Assembly (NCBI GenBank): GCA_017404065.1
Contig: JAFRDB010000088.1
Coordinates: forward strand, 1-32,742
Reading direction: 5' to 3'
Length of the DNA: 32,742 nt
Origin: Clostridia bacterium
Lineage (GTDB): Bacteria; Bacillota; Clostridia; UBA1381
The notes under the pieces are model-generated. The model was not told the DNA's origin. It did not search any database and was given only the letters and a program-made list of their open reading frames with translations. Shown here one piece after another: positions 16,531 through 26,903 of this stretch (position 1 is the first letter of the stretch; the number at the start of each line of letters is the position of its first letter). Made by a program: the position numbers and the translations under genes.

Positions 16531-19500
16531 ATGAAAACACTATACTCACCCGCGTTTGAACACGATGCCTGCGGCATAGGCGCGGTGGTGGACATAAAGG
16601 GTAGAAAAACACATCAGACCGTGTCCGATGCGCTGACTATAGTTGAGACGTTGGAGCATCGCGCGGGCAAGGACGCCGAGGGCAAAACGGGTGACGGAGT
16701 GGGGATACTGCTCCAGATCTCGCACAGGTTCTTCAAAAAGGCGGCGGAGGAGATCGGCATAAGCCTGCTTTCTGAACGGGATTACGGCGTGGGAATGTTC
16801 TTCTTTCCGCAGAATGAGCTTTTGCGGTCTCAGGCAAAGAAGATGTTTGAGATAATCGCTGAGAAGGAGGGGCTGCAAATTCTCGGCTGGCGCAGCGTGC
16901 CGTCAGATACCGCCGTTATAGGCAGGAAGGCACTCGACTGTATGCCGTGCATAATGCAGTGCTTCATAGCCCGTCCGTATGATGTTAAGCGGGGGCTTGA
17001 ATTTGACCGTAAGCTGTATATAGCAAGGCGGGTGTTTGAGCAAAGCAATGAGGATACCTATGTGGTGTCATTATCAAGCAGAACGATCGTCTACAAGGGT
17101 ATGTTCCTTGTAGGCGATCTTCGCCGCTTCTTTGTTGACCTTCAGTCCGAGGAGTACGAGAGCGCGATAGCTCTCGTTCATTCGCGTTTCTCGACAAATA
17201 CGAACCCGAGCTGGCAGCGCGCGCACCCGAACCGGTTTATAGTCCATAACGGCGAGATAAACACAATAAAGGGCAATGCCGATAAGATGCTCGCGCGTGA
17301 GGAAACGATGCAGTCGGAGCATTTAGGTGATGATCTGTATAAGGTCATACCCGTTGTCAATACCGAGGGCTCGGATTCAGCTATGCTTGATAATACGCTT
17401 GAATTTCTGGTTATGAGCGGGATGGAGCTGCCTTTGGCGGTCATGATAACCATTCCCGAGCCGTGGGATAACAACCACGCAATGAGCCGGAAAAAGAGAG
17501 ACTTCTATCAGTATTACGCAACCATGATGGAGCCGTGGGACGGCCCGGCATCCATACTCTTTTCCGACGGCGATATTATGGGCGCGGTACTTGACCGCAA
17601 CGGTCTGCGCCCGTCAAGGTATTACATAACCGATGATGACCGCCTTATACTATCCTCCGAGGTCGGCGCTTTGGATATAGCGCCGGAGAGGATAGTTAAA
17701 AAGGACAGACTTCGTCCGGGGCGTATGCTTTTGGTAGATACGGTAAAGGGCAGGGTTATAGATGATGATGAGCTCAAGGAAAGCTATGCCTCGCGCCAGC
17801 CGTACGGTGAATGGCTCGATACGAGCCTTTTGCGGCTTGCTGAGCTTAAGATACCGAACATGAAGGTGCCGGAGCACAATGAGCTTATGCGTAAGCGTCT
17901 GCAAAAGGCGTTTGGCTACAGCTATGAGGATATAATGACCTCGATCCTGCCGATGGCGCTCACCGGCTCGGAAAAGATCGCGGCAATGGGTATAGATTCG
18001 CCTATAGCCGCGCTGTCAAAGGAGCCGCAGCCGCTGTTTAATTATTTCAAGCAGCTCTTTGCCCAGGTCACGAACCCGCCTATAGACGCGATAAGAGAGG
18101 AGATAGTCACATCTACCACGGTATATATCGGCGAGGACGGCAATATCTTAGAGGAAAAGCCGGAGAACTGTAATGTTATAAAGATAAATGATCCCATACT
18201 TACCTCAACGGATATACTAAAGCTTAAAAGCGTGCACGATAAGGGCTTCAAGGCGGCTGTGATACCGATGCTGTACTATAAGAATACCCGCCTTGACAAG
18301 GCTGTAAGGCGGCTGTTCCTTGACGCGGATAAGGCGCACCGTGACGGCGCGAATATATTGATACTTTCAGACCGGGGCGTGGACGAGAACCATCTTGCGA
18401 TCCCATCGCTTTTAGCCGTATCCGCGCTGCATCAGCATCTCGTTGTGACAAAGCGGCGCACATCGGTGGCTGTCGTTTTAGAGAGCGGCGAGCCGCGCGA
18501 GGTACACCATTTCGCCGCGCTATTAGGCTACGGCGCGAGCGCGATAAACCCGTATCTTGCGCATGAGACGATACATGAGCTTATTGATGACGGGCTGCTT
18601 GATAAGGACTACTATGCCGCAGTTGATGATTATAACAGCGCGGTGCTGCACGGGATAGTAAAGATCGCGTCAAAGATGGGTATTTCCACTATCCAGTCAT
18701 ATCAGGGCTCGCAGATATTTGAGGCTATAGGCATAAGCCGCGAGGTGATCGACGAATACTTTACCGGTACAGTAAGCCGTATAGGCGGCATAACGATGAG
18801 GGACATTGAGCGTAATGTTGACCGCCTCCATACGGCGGCGTTTGATCCGCTCGGGCTTGCGGCAGGTGAGGAAATACCATCGCGCGGCTCGCATAAATTC
18901 CGCAGCGGCGGCGAGGAGCATCTTTATAATCCGCAGACGATACATCTTTTGCAGCTTGCAGCAAGGACAGGAGATTACGGAACGTTTAAAAAGTATTCGC
19001 AGCTCATAACCGAGGAAATGGACCCGGTAACGATACGGGGACTCTTCGATTTCAATTTTGCGGACACCCCTGTGCCGCTTGATGAGGTTGAGAGCGCGGA
19101 AAGCATCGTAAAGCGGTTCAAGACCGGCGCGATGTCCTACGGCTCCATATCCGGCGAGGCGCATGAGACGCTTGCAAGGGCAATGAATAAGCTGCATGGC
19201 AGATCGAACTCCGGCGAGGGCGGCGAAAGTGATGAAAGACTGGAAAGCCGCGGTACAAAAGATAACAGGTGCAGCGCGATAAAACAGGTAGCATCCGGGA
19301 GGTTCGGTGTTACGTCAAAATATCTCGCATCGGCTGACGAGATACAGATAAAGATGGCGCAGGGTGCAAAGCCGGGCGAGGGCGGTCATCTTCCGGGCAA
19401 GAAGGTGTACCCGTGGATAGCAAAAACAAGGCATTCCACACCGGGAGTATCGCTCATTTCACCACCGCCGCACCATGATATATATTCGATCGAGGACTTA

Positions 19501-21048
19501 GCCCAGCTTATATACGACCTTAAAAACGCGAACAAGGACGCGCGTATATCGGTAAAGCTCGTTTCCGAATGCGGCGTCGGCACAGTCGCGGCTGGCGTTG
19601 CAAAGGCGGGCGCGGGCGTTATTCTCATTTCCGGCTATGACGGCGGAACGGGCGCGGCACCCAGAAGCTCGATATATAACGCGGGTCTGCCGTGGGAGCT
19701 CGGTCTTGCCGAGGCGCACCAGACGCTTATACTTAACGGTCTGCGTGATAAGGTCGTAATAGAAACGGACGGAAAGCTTATGACAGGGCGCGATGTCGCT
19801 ATCGCGGCGGCGCTCGGCGCGGAGGAGTTCGGCTTTGCTACGGCTCCGCTTGTAACACTTGGCTGCGCCATGATGCGCGTGTGCAATCTTGACACCTGCC
19901 CATTCGGTGTTGCGACACAGAACCCCGAATTAAGGGCGAGGTTTAAGGGCAAGAGCGAATATGTTGTAAACTTTATGATGTTTGTCGCCGAGGAGCTGCG
20001 CGAATATATGTCGCGTCTGGGCGTAAGGACAGTCGATGAGCTTGTCGGCAGAAGCGATCTCTTAAAGGCGCGTGACAGTCTTAGCGGCAGTGAAAAGCAG
20101 ATTGATCTTTCTGCTATCCTAAAAAGTGATGTTAAACTTGAAAAGGTCGAGTATAAAAACAAAAACCTTTATGATTTCAGGCTATCTGAAACCATAGATG
20201 AAAGGGAGCTTGAACAGGGCTTTGATCTTGCTTCATCAAAGCCGCAGCGTTTGGATATTACCGTTAAAAACACCGATCGCGCAGTCGGGACGATGCTCGG
20301 CTCGGCGATAACAAAAAAATACGGCGAAAGCCTGCCTGATGATACCTATAGAGCCATATGCTTTGGCGCGGGCGGGCAGAGCTTCGGCGCGTTTATACCA
20401 AGCGGTCTGACATTGGAGCTTATAGGTGACAGCAATGACTATTTCGGCAAGGGGCTTTCGGGCGGAAAGCTTGTAGTATATCCGCCAAAGGGCGCAAGGT
20501 TTGAAGCTCACGAAAATATCATAATCGGCAATGTCGCACTCTACGGCGCAACAAGCGGCAGGGCGTATATAAGCGGTATAGCCGGCGAGAGGTTCTGTGT
20601 ACGCAACTCCGGTGCAACGGCTGTAGTCGAGGGTGTGGGAGACCACGGCTGCGAGTACATGACGGGCGGCTGCGTTGTGGTACTCGGAAAAACCGGCAAG
20701 AACTTTGCAGCCGGTATGTCGGGCGGCATAGCCTATGTGCTTGATGAAGATAATGACCTTTATACAAGGCTCAATAAGGAGCTTGTAATCTTTACGGCAG
20801 TCAGCGAAAAGCATGATATGTCTGTTCTGAGAGGCATGATAGAAGATCATGTCAGGGAAACAGGCTCAGAAAAGGGACAGAAAATACTTTTACGCTTTGG
20901 CGATTATGCTCCGAAATTCAAAAAGATAATACCCTATGATTATCAAAGAATGATGGCGGCTATTGCTGCAAATGAGGAAAAAGGGATGAACCCGGACGAG
21001 GCAAGAATAGAGGCATTCCATAAGATAACAGACGGAAGGAGCGAGTGA
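16531..21048 (+). CDS. gltB: Glutamate synthase (NADPH) large subunit
   Basis: A 1505-residue enzyme that moves the amide of glutamine to 2-oxoglutarate, giving two glutamates. The N-terminal class II glutaminase domain begins with Cys14 (HDACGIGAVV) after a short propeptide. The central domain and FMN-binding synthase domain follow (GAMSYGSISGEAHETLARA; GYDGGTGAAPRSSI). The CX5CX4C-type cluster region CAMMRVCNLDTCPFG binds the 3Fe-4S centre. The C-terminal beta-helix GXGXG domain lies near residues 1240-1430 (GDSNDYFGKGLSGG). Length is standard. It lies 17 bases after asnA and 1 base before gltD, so the two subunits are translationally linked. With GlnN it completes the GS-GOGAT cycle. Confidence 0.97.
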   Translation: MKTLYSPAFEHDACGIGAVVDIKGRKTHQTVSDALTIVETLEHRAGKDAEGKTGDGVGILLQISHRFFKKAAEEIGISLLSERDYGVGMFFFPQNELLRSQAKKMFEIIAEKEGLQILGWRSVPSDTAVIGRKALDCMPCIMQCFIARPYDVKRGLEFDRKLYIARRVFEQSNEDTYVVSLSSRTIVYKGMFLVGDLRRFFVDLQSEEYESAIALVHSRFSTNTNPSWQRAHPNRFIVHNGEINTIKGNADKMLAREETMQSEHLGDDLYKVIPVVNTEGSDSAMLDNTLEFLVMSGMELPLAVMITIPEPWDNNHAMSRKKRDFYQYYATMMEPWDGPASILFSDGDIMGAVLDRNGLRPSRYYITDDDRLILSSEVGALDIAPERIVKKDRLRPGRMLLVDTVKGRVIDDDELKESYASRQPYGEWLDTSLLRLAELKIPNMKVPEHNELMRKRLQKAFGYSYEDIMTSILPMALTGSEKIAAMGIDSPIAALSKEPQPLFNYFKQLFAQVTNPPIDAIREEIVTSTTVYIGEDGNILEEKPENCNVIKINDPILTSTDILKLKSVHDKGFKAAVIPMLYYKNTRLDKAVRRLFLDADKAHRDGANILILSDRGVDENHLAIPSLLAVSALHQHLVVTKRRTSVAVVLESGEPREVHHFAALLGYGASAINPYLAHETIHELIDDGLLDKDYYAAVDDYNSAVLHGIVKIASKMGISTIQSYQGSQIFEAIGISREVIDEYFTGTVSRIGGITMRDIERNVDRLHTAAFDPLGLAAGEEIPSRGSHKFRSGGEEHLYNPQTIHLLQLAARTGDYGTFKKYSQLITEEMDPVTIRGLFDFNFADTPVPLDEVESAESIVKRFKTGAMSYGSISGEAHETLARAMNKLHGRSNSGEGGESDERLESRGTKDNRCSAIKQVASGRFGVTSKYLASADEIQIKMAQGAKPGEGGHLPGKKVYPWIAKTRHSTPGVSLISPPPHHDIYSIEDLAQLIYDLKNANKDARISVKLVSECGVGTVAAGVAKAGAGVILISGYDGGTGAAPRSSIYNAGLPWELGLAEAHQTLILNGLRDKVVIETDGKLMTGRDVAIAAALGAEEFGFATAPLVTLGCAMMRVCNLDTCPFGVATQNPELRARFKGKSEYVVNFMMFVAEELREYMSRLGVRTVDELVGRSDLLKARDSLSGSEKQIDLSAILKSDVKLEKVEYKNKNLYDFRLSETIDERELEQGFDLASSKPQRLDITVKNTDRAVGTMLGSAITKKYGESLPDDTYRAICFGAGGQSFGAFIPSGLTLELIGDSNDYFGKGLSGGKLVVYPPKGARFEAHENIIIGNVALYGATSGRAYISGIAGERFCVRNSGATAVVEGVGDHGCEYMTGGCVVVLGKTGKNFAAGMSGGIAYVLDEDNDLYTRLNKELVIFTAVSEKHDMSVLRGMIEDHVRETGSEKGQKILLRFGDYAPKFKKIIPYDYQRMMAAIAANEEKGMNPDEARIEAFHKITDGRSE

Positions 21049-21049
21049 G

Positions 21050-22531
21050 ATGGCGGATCCGGCAGGATTTTTAAAATTTGAAAGACAGGATGCAAAAGCG
21101 TACCCTGTAAAGGAAAGGATAAAGAGCTTTAACGAGTTCCATGAGCATCTTACCCGCGCCGAGCAGAAGCAGCAGTGCGCCCGCTGCATGGACTGCGGCG
21201 TGCCGTTCTGTCAGTCGGGAATGGTGATAGGACGGATGGTATCGGGCTGTCCGTTAAATAACCTTATTCCCGAATGGAACGATCTTATCTATAAGGACGC
21301 ATGGGAGATGGCGTACAAAAGGCTCAGGATGACAAACAGCTTCCCGGAGTTCACCTCGCGCGTATGTCCCGCGCTTTGCGAAAAGGCGTGTACCTGCGGC
21401 GCGGAGGGTGATCCGGTAACGGTACGCGGAAATGAGTTTTCCATAGTCGAAAACGCTTATGAAAAGGGTTATGCCAAAGCCGAGCCGCCAAGGGTGCGGA
21501 CGGGCAAGAAAATAGCTGTTGTCGGCTCGGGACCCTCCGGGCTTGCCGCGGCTGATATGCTAAATCACCGGGGACACAGCGTTACCGTATTTGAGCGGCA
21601 TGACCGCATAGGCGGACTTCTGATGTACGGCATACCGAATATGAAGCTTGAAAAGCATATAATAGACCGACGCGTGGACATTATGCGTGCTGAGGGTGTG
21701 GAGTTCATAACAGGCGTTGATGTGGGCAGAGATATTGACGCTAAAGCTCTTCTTGACGAATATGACCGGGTGATCCTTGCCTGCGGCGCGTCAAACCCGC
21801 GTGATATAAAGGTAAAGGGCAGAGATGCAAAGGGAATATATTTTGCGGTGGAGTTTTTAAGGTCGACCACAAAGGCACTGCTTGATAACGGACTTAAAAA
21901 GAGCTTTATCAGCGCAAAGGATAAGAATGTTATAGTTATCGGCGGCGGCGATACGGGAAACGACTGCGTAGGCACCTGTGTAAGACACGGAGCAAGGTCT
22001 TTGACGCAGCTTGAAATGATGCCAAAGCTGCCGGATGAGCGCGCCGAGGATAATCCGTGGCCGCAGTATCCTATGGTATGCAAGACCGATTACGGTCAGG
22101 AGGAAGCGGCGGAGATTTACGGCGCTGATCCAAGGATATATCAGACGACCGTAAAAGAATTTTTAAAGGACAAAAAAGGCAATCTCAAAGGTGCGGTCAT
22201 AGTAAGCCTTTCGCCGGAGAAGAATGCGGCAACAGGCCAAGCGATGATGCGCGAGGTGGAGGGGACAGAAAAAACTGTAAAGGCTGAGCTTGTCCTTATT
22301 GCTGCCGGATTCTTAGGCGCGGAGGAATACATCACAAAGGCTTTCGGCGTTGACGTGAACGAAAGGACAAATGTAAAGACCGCGCAAGATAAATTTGCCG
22401 CAAGCAGAGAGCGGATATTTACCGCAGGAGATATGCATATCGGGCAGTCGCTCGTAGTCCGCGCGATACGCGAGGGCAGAGATTGTGCAAGAGAGGTCGA
22501 TAGAAGCCTAATGGGATATAGCAACTTATAA
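21050..22531 (+). CDS. gltD: Glutamate synthase (NADPH) small subunit
   Basis: A 493-residue FAD- and NADPH-dependent oxidoreductase that feeds electrons to GltB. The N-terminal region holds the two 4Fe-4S cysteine sets (CARCMDCGVPFCQSG and CPALCEKACTCG). The FAD site is VGSGPSGLAAADMLNHRGH at about residue 155, and the NADPH site is VIGGGDTGNDCVGTCVRHGA at about residue 298. FTAGDMHIGQSLVVRAIREG is the C-terminal FAD contact. The ATG begins one base after the gltB stop. Length is typical. A gap of 143 bases with no clear terminator follows before dapF, so read-through into the lysine and purine genes is likely. Confidence 0.97.
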   Translation: MADPAGFLKFERQDAKAYPVKERIKSFNEFHEHLTRAEQKQQCARCMDCGVPFCQSGMVIGRMVSGCPLNNLIPEWNDLIYKDAWEMAYKRLRMTNSFPEFTSRVCPALCEKACTCGAEGDPVTVRGNEFSIVENAYEKGYAKAEPPRVRTGKKIAVVGSGPSGLAAADMLNHRGHSVTVFERHDRIGGLLMYGIPNMKLEKHIIDRRVDIMRAEGVEFITGVDVGRDIDAKALLDEYDRVILACGASNPRDIKVKGRDAKGIYFAVEFLRSTTKALLDNGLKKSFISAKDKNVIVIGGGDTGNDCVGTCVRHGARSLTQLEMMPKLPDERAEDNPWPQYPMVCKTDYGQEEAAEIYGADPRIYQTTVKEFLKDKKGNLKGAVIVSLSPEKNAATGQAMMREVEGTEKTVKAELVLIAAGFLGAEEYITKAFGVDVNERTNVKTAQDKFAASRERIFTAGDMHIGQSLVVRAIREGRDCAREVDRSLMGYSNL

Positions 22532-22674
22532 CGCGAAAAATAAGCGGTGCATCTCGCGCCTTTGTGCCGACTCGCATACACAAGTATAGTCTCGTCGTCA
22601 CAAAAACACGACCTGCTTGCTTCTTTTCCGCGTTAGACTTTGTGCCGCCGCAAGGTGGAGGAATGGAGATTGTA

Positions 22675-23517
22675 ATGCAAAGCTTTAAATTTACAAAAAT
22701 GCACGGCGCGGGTAACGATTATGTATATGTAAACTGCTTTGAGGAGCGGATTACTGATATAAGCGCAGTTGCCCGGGCGGTAAGTGACAGACATTTCGGC
22801 ATAGGCTCAGATGGGCTTGTGCTTATCTGTCCGTCGGATAAGGCGGATTTCAGAATGGATATGTATAACAGCGACGGCTCGCGTGCGGAGATGTGTGGGA
22901 ACGCGTCAAGGTGTGTCGGGAAATATGTATATGATAACGGACTGACCGATAAAACGCGGGTCACGCTTGAGACTCTTGCCGGAACAAAAACGCTTGAGCT
23001 CTGTGTCTTTGGCGGTAAGGTGGAAAGAGTTCGTGTTGATATGGGAAGTCCTGTGCTTGATCCGCGATATATACCTATAGACAGTCCGAAAGAAAGGTTT
23101 ATCGCGCAGCCTGTAACGGTCTTAGAGAAGATATATGAGGTAACGGGTGTTTCCATGGGTAATCCGCACGCGGTTACCTTTATAGATGATGTAAAAAGCA
23201 TTGAGCTTGAAAGGATAGGTCCGCTATTTGAAAATCATCCGCTGTTTCCGAAGCGTATAAATACCGAATTTGCAAGGATCATCGACAGACGCCATATAGA
23301 GATGCGTGTGTGGGAGCGCGGCGCGGGCGAGACGCTTGCCTGCGGTACGGGCGCGTGCGCAACACTTGTAGCGGCATACCTGAACGGACTGACGGATCGC
23401 GAAGCGGAGCTTATACTGTGCGGAGGAACGCTGCATATAGAATATGACACGAACAAAAATAAAGTCTATATGACAGGCCCCGCAACGACTGTATTTGCTG
23501 GCGAGATAACGATTTAA
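22675..23517 (+). CDS. dapF: Diaminopimelate epimerase
   Basis: A 280-residue cofactor-free racemase that turns LL- into meso-diaminopimelate for lysine and peptidoglycan. The start at 22675 is chosen because the protein then opens with [16 protein letters not shown], the usual family N-terminus, with GGAG 6 bases upstream. The frame extends upstream to 22564, but those 37 codons look like leader sequence. The two catalytic cysteines are seen in [10 protein letters not shown] and ACGTGACAT. The upstream gap (22532-22674) holds no recognised RNA element. It follows gltD in the same direction and is coupled to dapL through a 23-base gap that contains the dapL ribosome binding site. Confidence 0.95.
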   Translation: MQSFKFTKMHGAGNDYVYVNCFEERITDISAVARAVSDRHFGIGSDGLVLICPSDKADFRMDMYNSDGSRAEMCGNASRCVGKYVYDNGLTDKTRVTLETLAGTKTLELCVFGGKVERVRVDMGSPVLDPRYIPIDSPKERFIAQPVTVLEKIYEVTGVSMGNPHAVTFIDDVKSIELERIGPLFENHPLFPKRINTEFARIIDRRHIEMRVWERGAGETLACGTGACATLVAAYLNGLTDREAELILCGGTLHIEYDTNKNKVYMTGPATTVFAGEITI

Positions 23518-23528
23518 GGAGCATAGAT

Positions 23529-24740
23529 ATGTTAAATATAAACAAAAATTTTAAGAAGCTGCCGGGCGCGTATCTGTTTTCGACCGTTGCAAGGCTTGCG
23601 GAGGAATATCAAAAAGCGCATCCGGAGCGCGAGCTTATAAAAATGAGCATAGGCGATGTCACAAGACCTATCGCGCCCTCCGTTGTAAGAGCGATGGAGA
23701 CTGCCGCGCATGAGATGGGAACCGCGGAGGGCTTCCGCGGCTACGGACCGGAGCAGGGATATGAGTTTCTGCGGAGTGCTATCATAAAGAATGACTACAT
23801 TTCGCGCGGCATTGAGCTTGACACGAGCGAGGTATTTGTATCGGACGGAGCAAAATCGGACTGCGGCAATATCGGAGACATATTCGGGATTGATAATATA
23901 GTTGCTGTGTGTGATCCGGTTTATCCGGTATATGTCGATACAAATGCAATGGCGGGCAGAGCGGGTGATTATAAAGAAGGTCGTTGGTCAAGGCTGGTAT
24001 ATATGCCATGCACCGCTGAAACCGGTTTTTTGCCGGAGCTTCCGAAAACAAGCGTGGACATCATCTATCTGTGTTTCCCGAATAATCCCACCGGCGCAGC
24101 GGCGACAAGAGTACAGCTAAAAAAATGGGTGGATTATGCCAAAGACTGCGGCGCGGTCATTCTCTATGACAGCGCATACGAGGCGTTTATAACCGATCCG
24201 GATATTCCGCACAGCATATATGAGATCGACGGAGCGAAGGAGTGCGCGATCGAGTTCCGCAGCTTTTCAAAAACCGCCGGCTTTACCGGTATGCGGTGCG
24301 CATATACTATAGTGCCGCACGAGCTGAAATGTGACGGCGCGGAGCTTAACGCGCTCTGGAACAGGCGGCAGTGTACGAAGTTCAATGGTGTTCCGTATGT
24401 TATACAGCGTGCCGCGGAGGCGGTATATTCACCCGATGGGCAGCGTGAGACGCGAGCTGCAATAGAGTATTATCTTGAGAATGCAAAAATTATCCGGACT
24501 GCGTTGTCTGCGGCGGGGCTTTCCGTATGCGGCGGCGAGAACGCGCCGTATATCTGGGCTAAAGCACCGAAAAATATGGGCTCGTGGGATTTCTTTAATG
24601 AGATACTTAATAAAACGGGAGTGGTCACCACACCGGGCGCAGGCTTCGGACCAAGCGGTGAGGGATATATCCGTCTTACCGCATTCTCTACCAGGGAGCA
24701 CACACAAAAAGCAATGGAGCTGCTGGGGAATATACTATAA
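23529..24740 (+). CDS. dapL: LL-diaminopimelate aminotransferase
   Basis: A 403-residue fold-type I PLP aminotransferase. It converts tetrahydrodipicolinate straight to LL-diaminopimelate with glutamate as amino donor, so this organism uses the short DapL lysine route. The family opening [19 protein letters not shown], the substrate region [22 protein letters not shown], and the PLP lysine in [13 protein letters not shown] are visible. Length is as expected (about 400-410). AAGGAG at 23516-23521 overlaps the dapF stop. The use of glutamate connects it to the GS-GOGAT genes before it, and its product is the substrate of DapF. Confidence 0.95.
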   Translation: MLNINKNFKKLPGAYLFSTVARLAEEYQKAHPERELIKMSIGDVTRPIAPSVVRAMETAAHEMGTAEGFRGYGPEQGYEFLRSAIIKNDYISRGIELDTSEVFVSDGAKSDCGNIGDIFGIDNIVAVCDPVYPVYVDTNAMAGRAGDYKEGRWSRLVYMPCTAETGFLPELPKTSVDIIYLCFPNNPTGAAATRVQLKKWVDYAKDCGAVILYDSAYEAFITDPDIPHSIYEIDGAKECAIEFRSFSKTAGFTGMRCAYTIVPHELKCDGAELNALWNRRQCTKFNGVPYVIQRAAEAVYSPDGQRETRAAIEYYLENAKIIRTALSAAGLSVCGGENAPYIWAKAPKNMGSWDFFNEILNKTGVVTTPGAGFGPSGEGYIRLTAFSTREHTQKAMELLGNIL

Positions 24741-24763
24741 AAAAGGAAAGAAGAATTTATAAA

Positions 24764-26182
24764 ATGGGAATCCATGAGGAATGCGGAGTTATAGGGATAT
24801 ATGAGCCACGCACAGGCGATATAGCGCATGATGCATATTTGGGACTCTATGCGCTTCAGCACAGAGGTCAGGAAAGCTGCGGGATAGTTGTATGTGACGA
24901 TGGAGTGTTCTGTGAGGCAAAGGATATGGGACTTGTAAGTGAGGTGTTTGACGAGAGCAGATTACGCTCGCTGAGTACCGGAAATATGGCAATAGGTCAT
25001 GTAAGATACTCCACCACAGGAACAAACAGCTACGCAAACATTCAGCCGCTTACAGTGCGGCATACGAAGGGAAACCTTGCGATTGCCCATAACGGCAACC
25101 TTGTAAACAGCTATGAGCTGAGACATGACTTTGAGCTTTCAGGCGCGATATTCCGCGGCACATCCGATACAGAGGCTATGGCATATACTATAGTTTCGGA
25201 GCGGCTTAGAGTTGGCTCTACCAGTGCCGCTGTTATAAATGCCATGAAGCGCATAAAGGGCGCGTATTCATGTGTGGTGATGACCGCAACAAAGCTTATA
25301 GCGTTCAGGGATGAGATCGGCTTCAGACCGCTGTGCATTGGGAGAACTGCTTCGGGCGGCTATGCTGTCGCATCCGAGTCCTGCGCTCTTGACGCGATGG
25401 GAGCGCGGTTTGTCCGGGATATAGCCCCCGGTGAGGTGGTTGAGATAGGGGAGGACGGGATAAGCACATTTACAGATAACTGCAAAAACAGAGGCAGGAT
25501 ATGCGTATTTGAATATATATATTTTGCAAGACCGGATTCTGTTATTGAGGGCGCGTCTGTACACGAAGCGCGTCAGAAGGCGGGAGAGCTGCTTGCAAAA
25601 AAGCATCCCGTGGATGCCGATATCGTTATAGGTGTACCCGATTCCGGCATAGACGCGGCATTGGGATATGCAAAGGAAAGCGGAATACCGTTTGGTCTGG
25701 GATTTGTGAAAAACAAGTATATCGGAAGAAGCTTCATAGAGCCTGATGGAGCATCACGCAGGGATGCGGTAAATATAAAGCTGAATGCTATAAAAAGCAA
25801 TATAGAGGGAAAACGTGTAGTTATGGTCGATGATTCTATCGTGCGCGGCACTACAAGTGAAAAGATCGTAAGACTTTTAAGGCGAGCTGGTGCGCGTGAG
25901 GTGCATATACGTATTTCCTCGCCGCCGTTCAGATTTCCATGCTATTTCGGTACGGATATAGACTCACAGGAAAACCTCATTGCCTGTAAGTACAAAAGCG
26001 TAAAGGAAATTGCAAAAAGTATCGGCGTTGACAGCTTAGGCTATCTGGAATTATCGGATGTTCATCATTTGGCAGAAACAAGCAGCTGCGGATTTTGTGA
26101 CGGATGCTTCAGCGGCAACTATCCGGTCAACCCTCCGCGCTTTACCGGAAAGGACAGATTTGAAGAGAGGATACATAAATGA
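24764..26182 (+). CDS. purF: Amidophosphoribosyltransferase (glutamine PRPP amidotransferase)
   Basis: A 472-residue enzyme for the first committed step of purine synthesis, transferring the glutamine amide to PRPP. The N-terminal Ntn glutaminase starts at Cys7 (EECGVIGIY) after a six-residue propeptide. HRGQESCGI and RYSTTG follow. The PRPP loop is VVMVDDSIVRGTTS near residue 355. Cysteines in ICVFEY, FPCYFGTD and CGFCDGC fit the 4Fe-4S cluster of the Bacillus-type enzyme, which is oxygen-sensitive and suits an anaerobe. It is the last gene of the cluster, 23 bases after dapL. No other purine genes lie near, so its place here reflects shared use of glutamine. Confidence 0.96.
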   Translation: MGIHEECGVIGIYEPRTGDIAHDAYLGLYALQHRGQESCGIVVCDDGVFCEAKDMGLVSEVFDESRLRSLSTGNMAIGHVRYSTTGTNSYANIQPLTVRHTKGNLAIAHNGNLVNSYELRHDFELSGAIFRGTSDTEAMAYTIVSERLRVGSTSAAVINAMKRIKGAYSCVVMTATKLIAFRDEIGFRPLCIGRTASGGYAVASESCALDAMGARFVRDIAPGEVVEIGEDGISTFTDNCKNRGRICVFEYIYFARPDSVIEGASVHEARQKAGELLAKKHPVDADIVIGVPDSGIDAALGYAKESGIPFGLGFVKNKYIGRSFIEPDGASRRDAVNIKLNAIKSNIEGKRVVMVDDSIVRGTTSEKIVRLLRRAGAREVHIRISSPPFRFPCYFGTDIDSQENLIACKYKSVKEIAKSIGVDSLGYLELSDVHHLAETSSCGFCDGCFSGNYPVNPPRFTGKDRFEERIHK

Positions 26183-26214
26183 TCTGAATCGATCGACTTG
26201 TGCACGGAAATAAT

Positions 26215-26256
26215 TTCGTTTAATAGTGCCCTACCTATGCAATTCCGTTTAATTGT
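26215..26256 (+). mobile_element. IS21-like end repeats (remnant)
   Basis: TTTCGTTTAATAGTGCCC at 26214-26231 and TTCCGTTTAATTGTATCA at 26243-26260 are two related words, both like the end beside the istB fragment at 6361. Multiple terminal repeats are usual in IS21-family elements. No istA or istB is left on this side. Confidence 0.4.
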
Positions 26257-26283
26257 ATCAAAAAGTGCGTGCAGACACAGATG

Positions 26284-26315
26284 AGAGAACAGACAAACCC
26301 TGTTCTCTTTTTTCT
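26284..26315 (+). terminator. Intrinsic terminator after purF
   Basis: AGAGAACAG (26284-26292) and CTGTTCTCT (26300-26308) form a 9-bp stem with loop ACAAACC, followed by a T-rich run. It lies 100 bases after the purF stop and is the first good terminator after the glnN leader, so the transcript could span glnN to purF. Confidence 0.85.
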
Positions 26316-26411
26316 TTTATTGCCGTATTTAATTTATCGGTAAGCGTCAAATCATACCCACATTTACACCGTCGAACCGATATGCTGTAATCATAGTCGG
26401 AGGTGATGAAA

Positions 26412-26462
26412 ATGAAGCATACACAAGATGAATGGAAAATGCTTGTCAAGGAATTCAAATAA
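26412..26462 (+). pseudogene. IS66-family TnpA remnant
   Basis: A 16-codon frame (MKHTQDEWKMLVKEFK, then stop) behind a GGAGGTG site. It resembles the N-terminus of the IS66 accessory protein TnpA and lies in the right order and direction ahead of the TnpB fragment. The rest is lost. Confidence 0.45.
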
Positions 26463-26603
26463 AGCGTCCTAAGCCAAAGATAATCGTGCAGGCTTCATGG
26501 CGAGGATCGTAACCGGCTGCAATATTGGATTTTGCGGTTTCAATATTTAGAAATGGGAACCAACATAAGGTTTGCGAAGTCATTACTACCGGAGGAGGAA
26601 ACA

Positions 26604-26888
26604 GTGATATTAACGCTTCCCGGTAAAATATATATTTCTTCTGCTAATGTGGATATGAGAAAATCTATTGATGGTCTTGTTTCCGTAGTTGAAGACAGCT
26701 TTAACTGCTCTGCATCCGATGAAATACTTTTTGTGTTCCATAACAAATACTGTTACAAGATAAAGTTGCTGTATATGAACAAGGAAGGCTTTTGTCTTTC
26801 CGACATCATAACAAATGATGCAGTGACCGGTCATGTAAAGAGCAAGGCTGATGCTTTATCGGCGGGCAAGGTGCAGTTTGCTTTTTAA
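26604..26888 (+). pseudogene. tnpB: IS66-family TnpB remnant
   Basis: From GTG at 26604, with GGAGGAGG just upstream, the frame reads ILTLPGKIYISSANVDMRKS and IDGLVSVVED, the typical N-terminus of the IS66 accessory protein TnpB (usually about 115 residues). The match continues to about YKIKLLYMNKEGF and then departs from the family, which normally shows a conserved tryptophan-rich end. The frame stops at 26888. The large TnpC transposase is absent, so the element is dead. Confidence 0.7.
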
Positions 26889-26903
26889 AATCCATCATAG
26901 ACG

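Noticed and set aside
22564..22674. Upstream extension of dapF (37 codons)
   Set aside because: The family N-terminus begins at the ATG at 22675, which has its own ribosome binding site; the extension reads like leader sequence.
22532..22674. A riboswitch (for example lysine) ahead of dapF
   Set aside because: The gap is only 143 bases, with no lysine-riboswitch core motifs and no terminator hairpin; only a weak CGCGA/TCGCG pairing.
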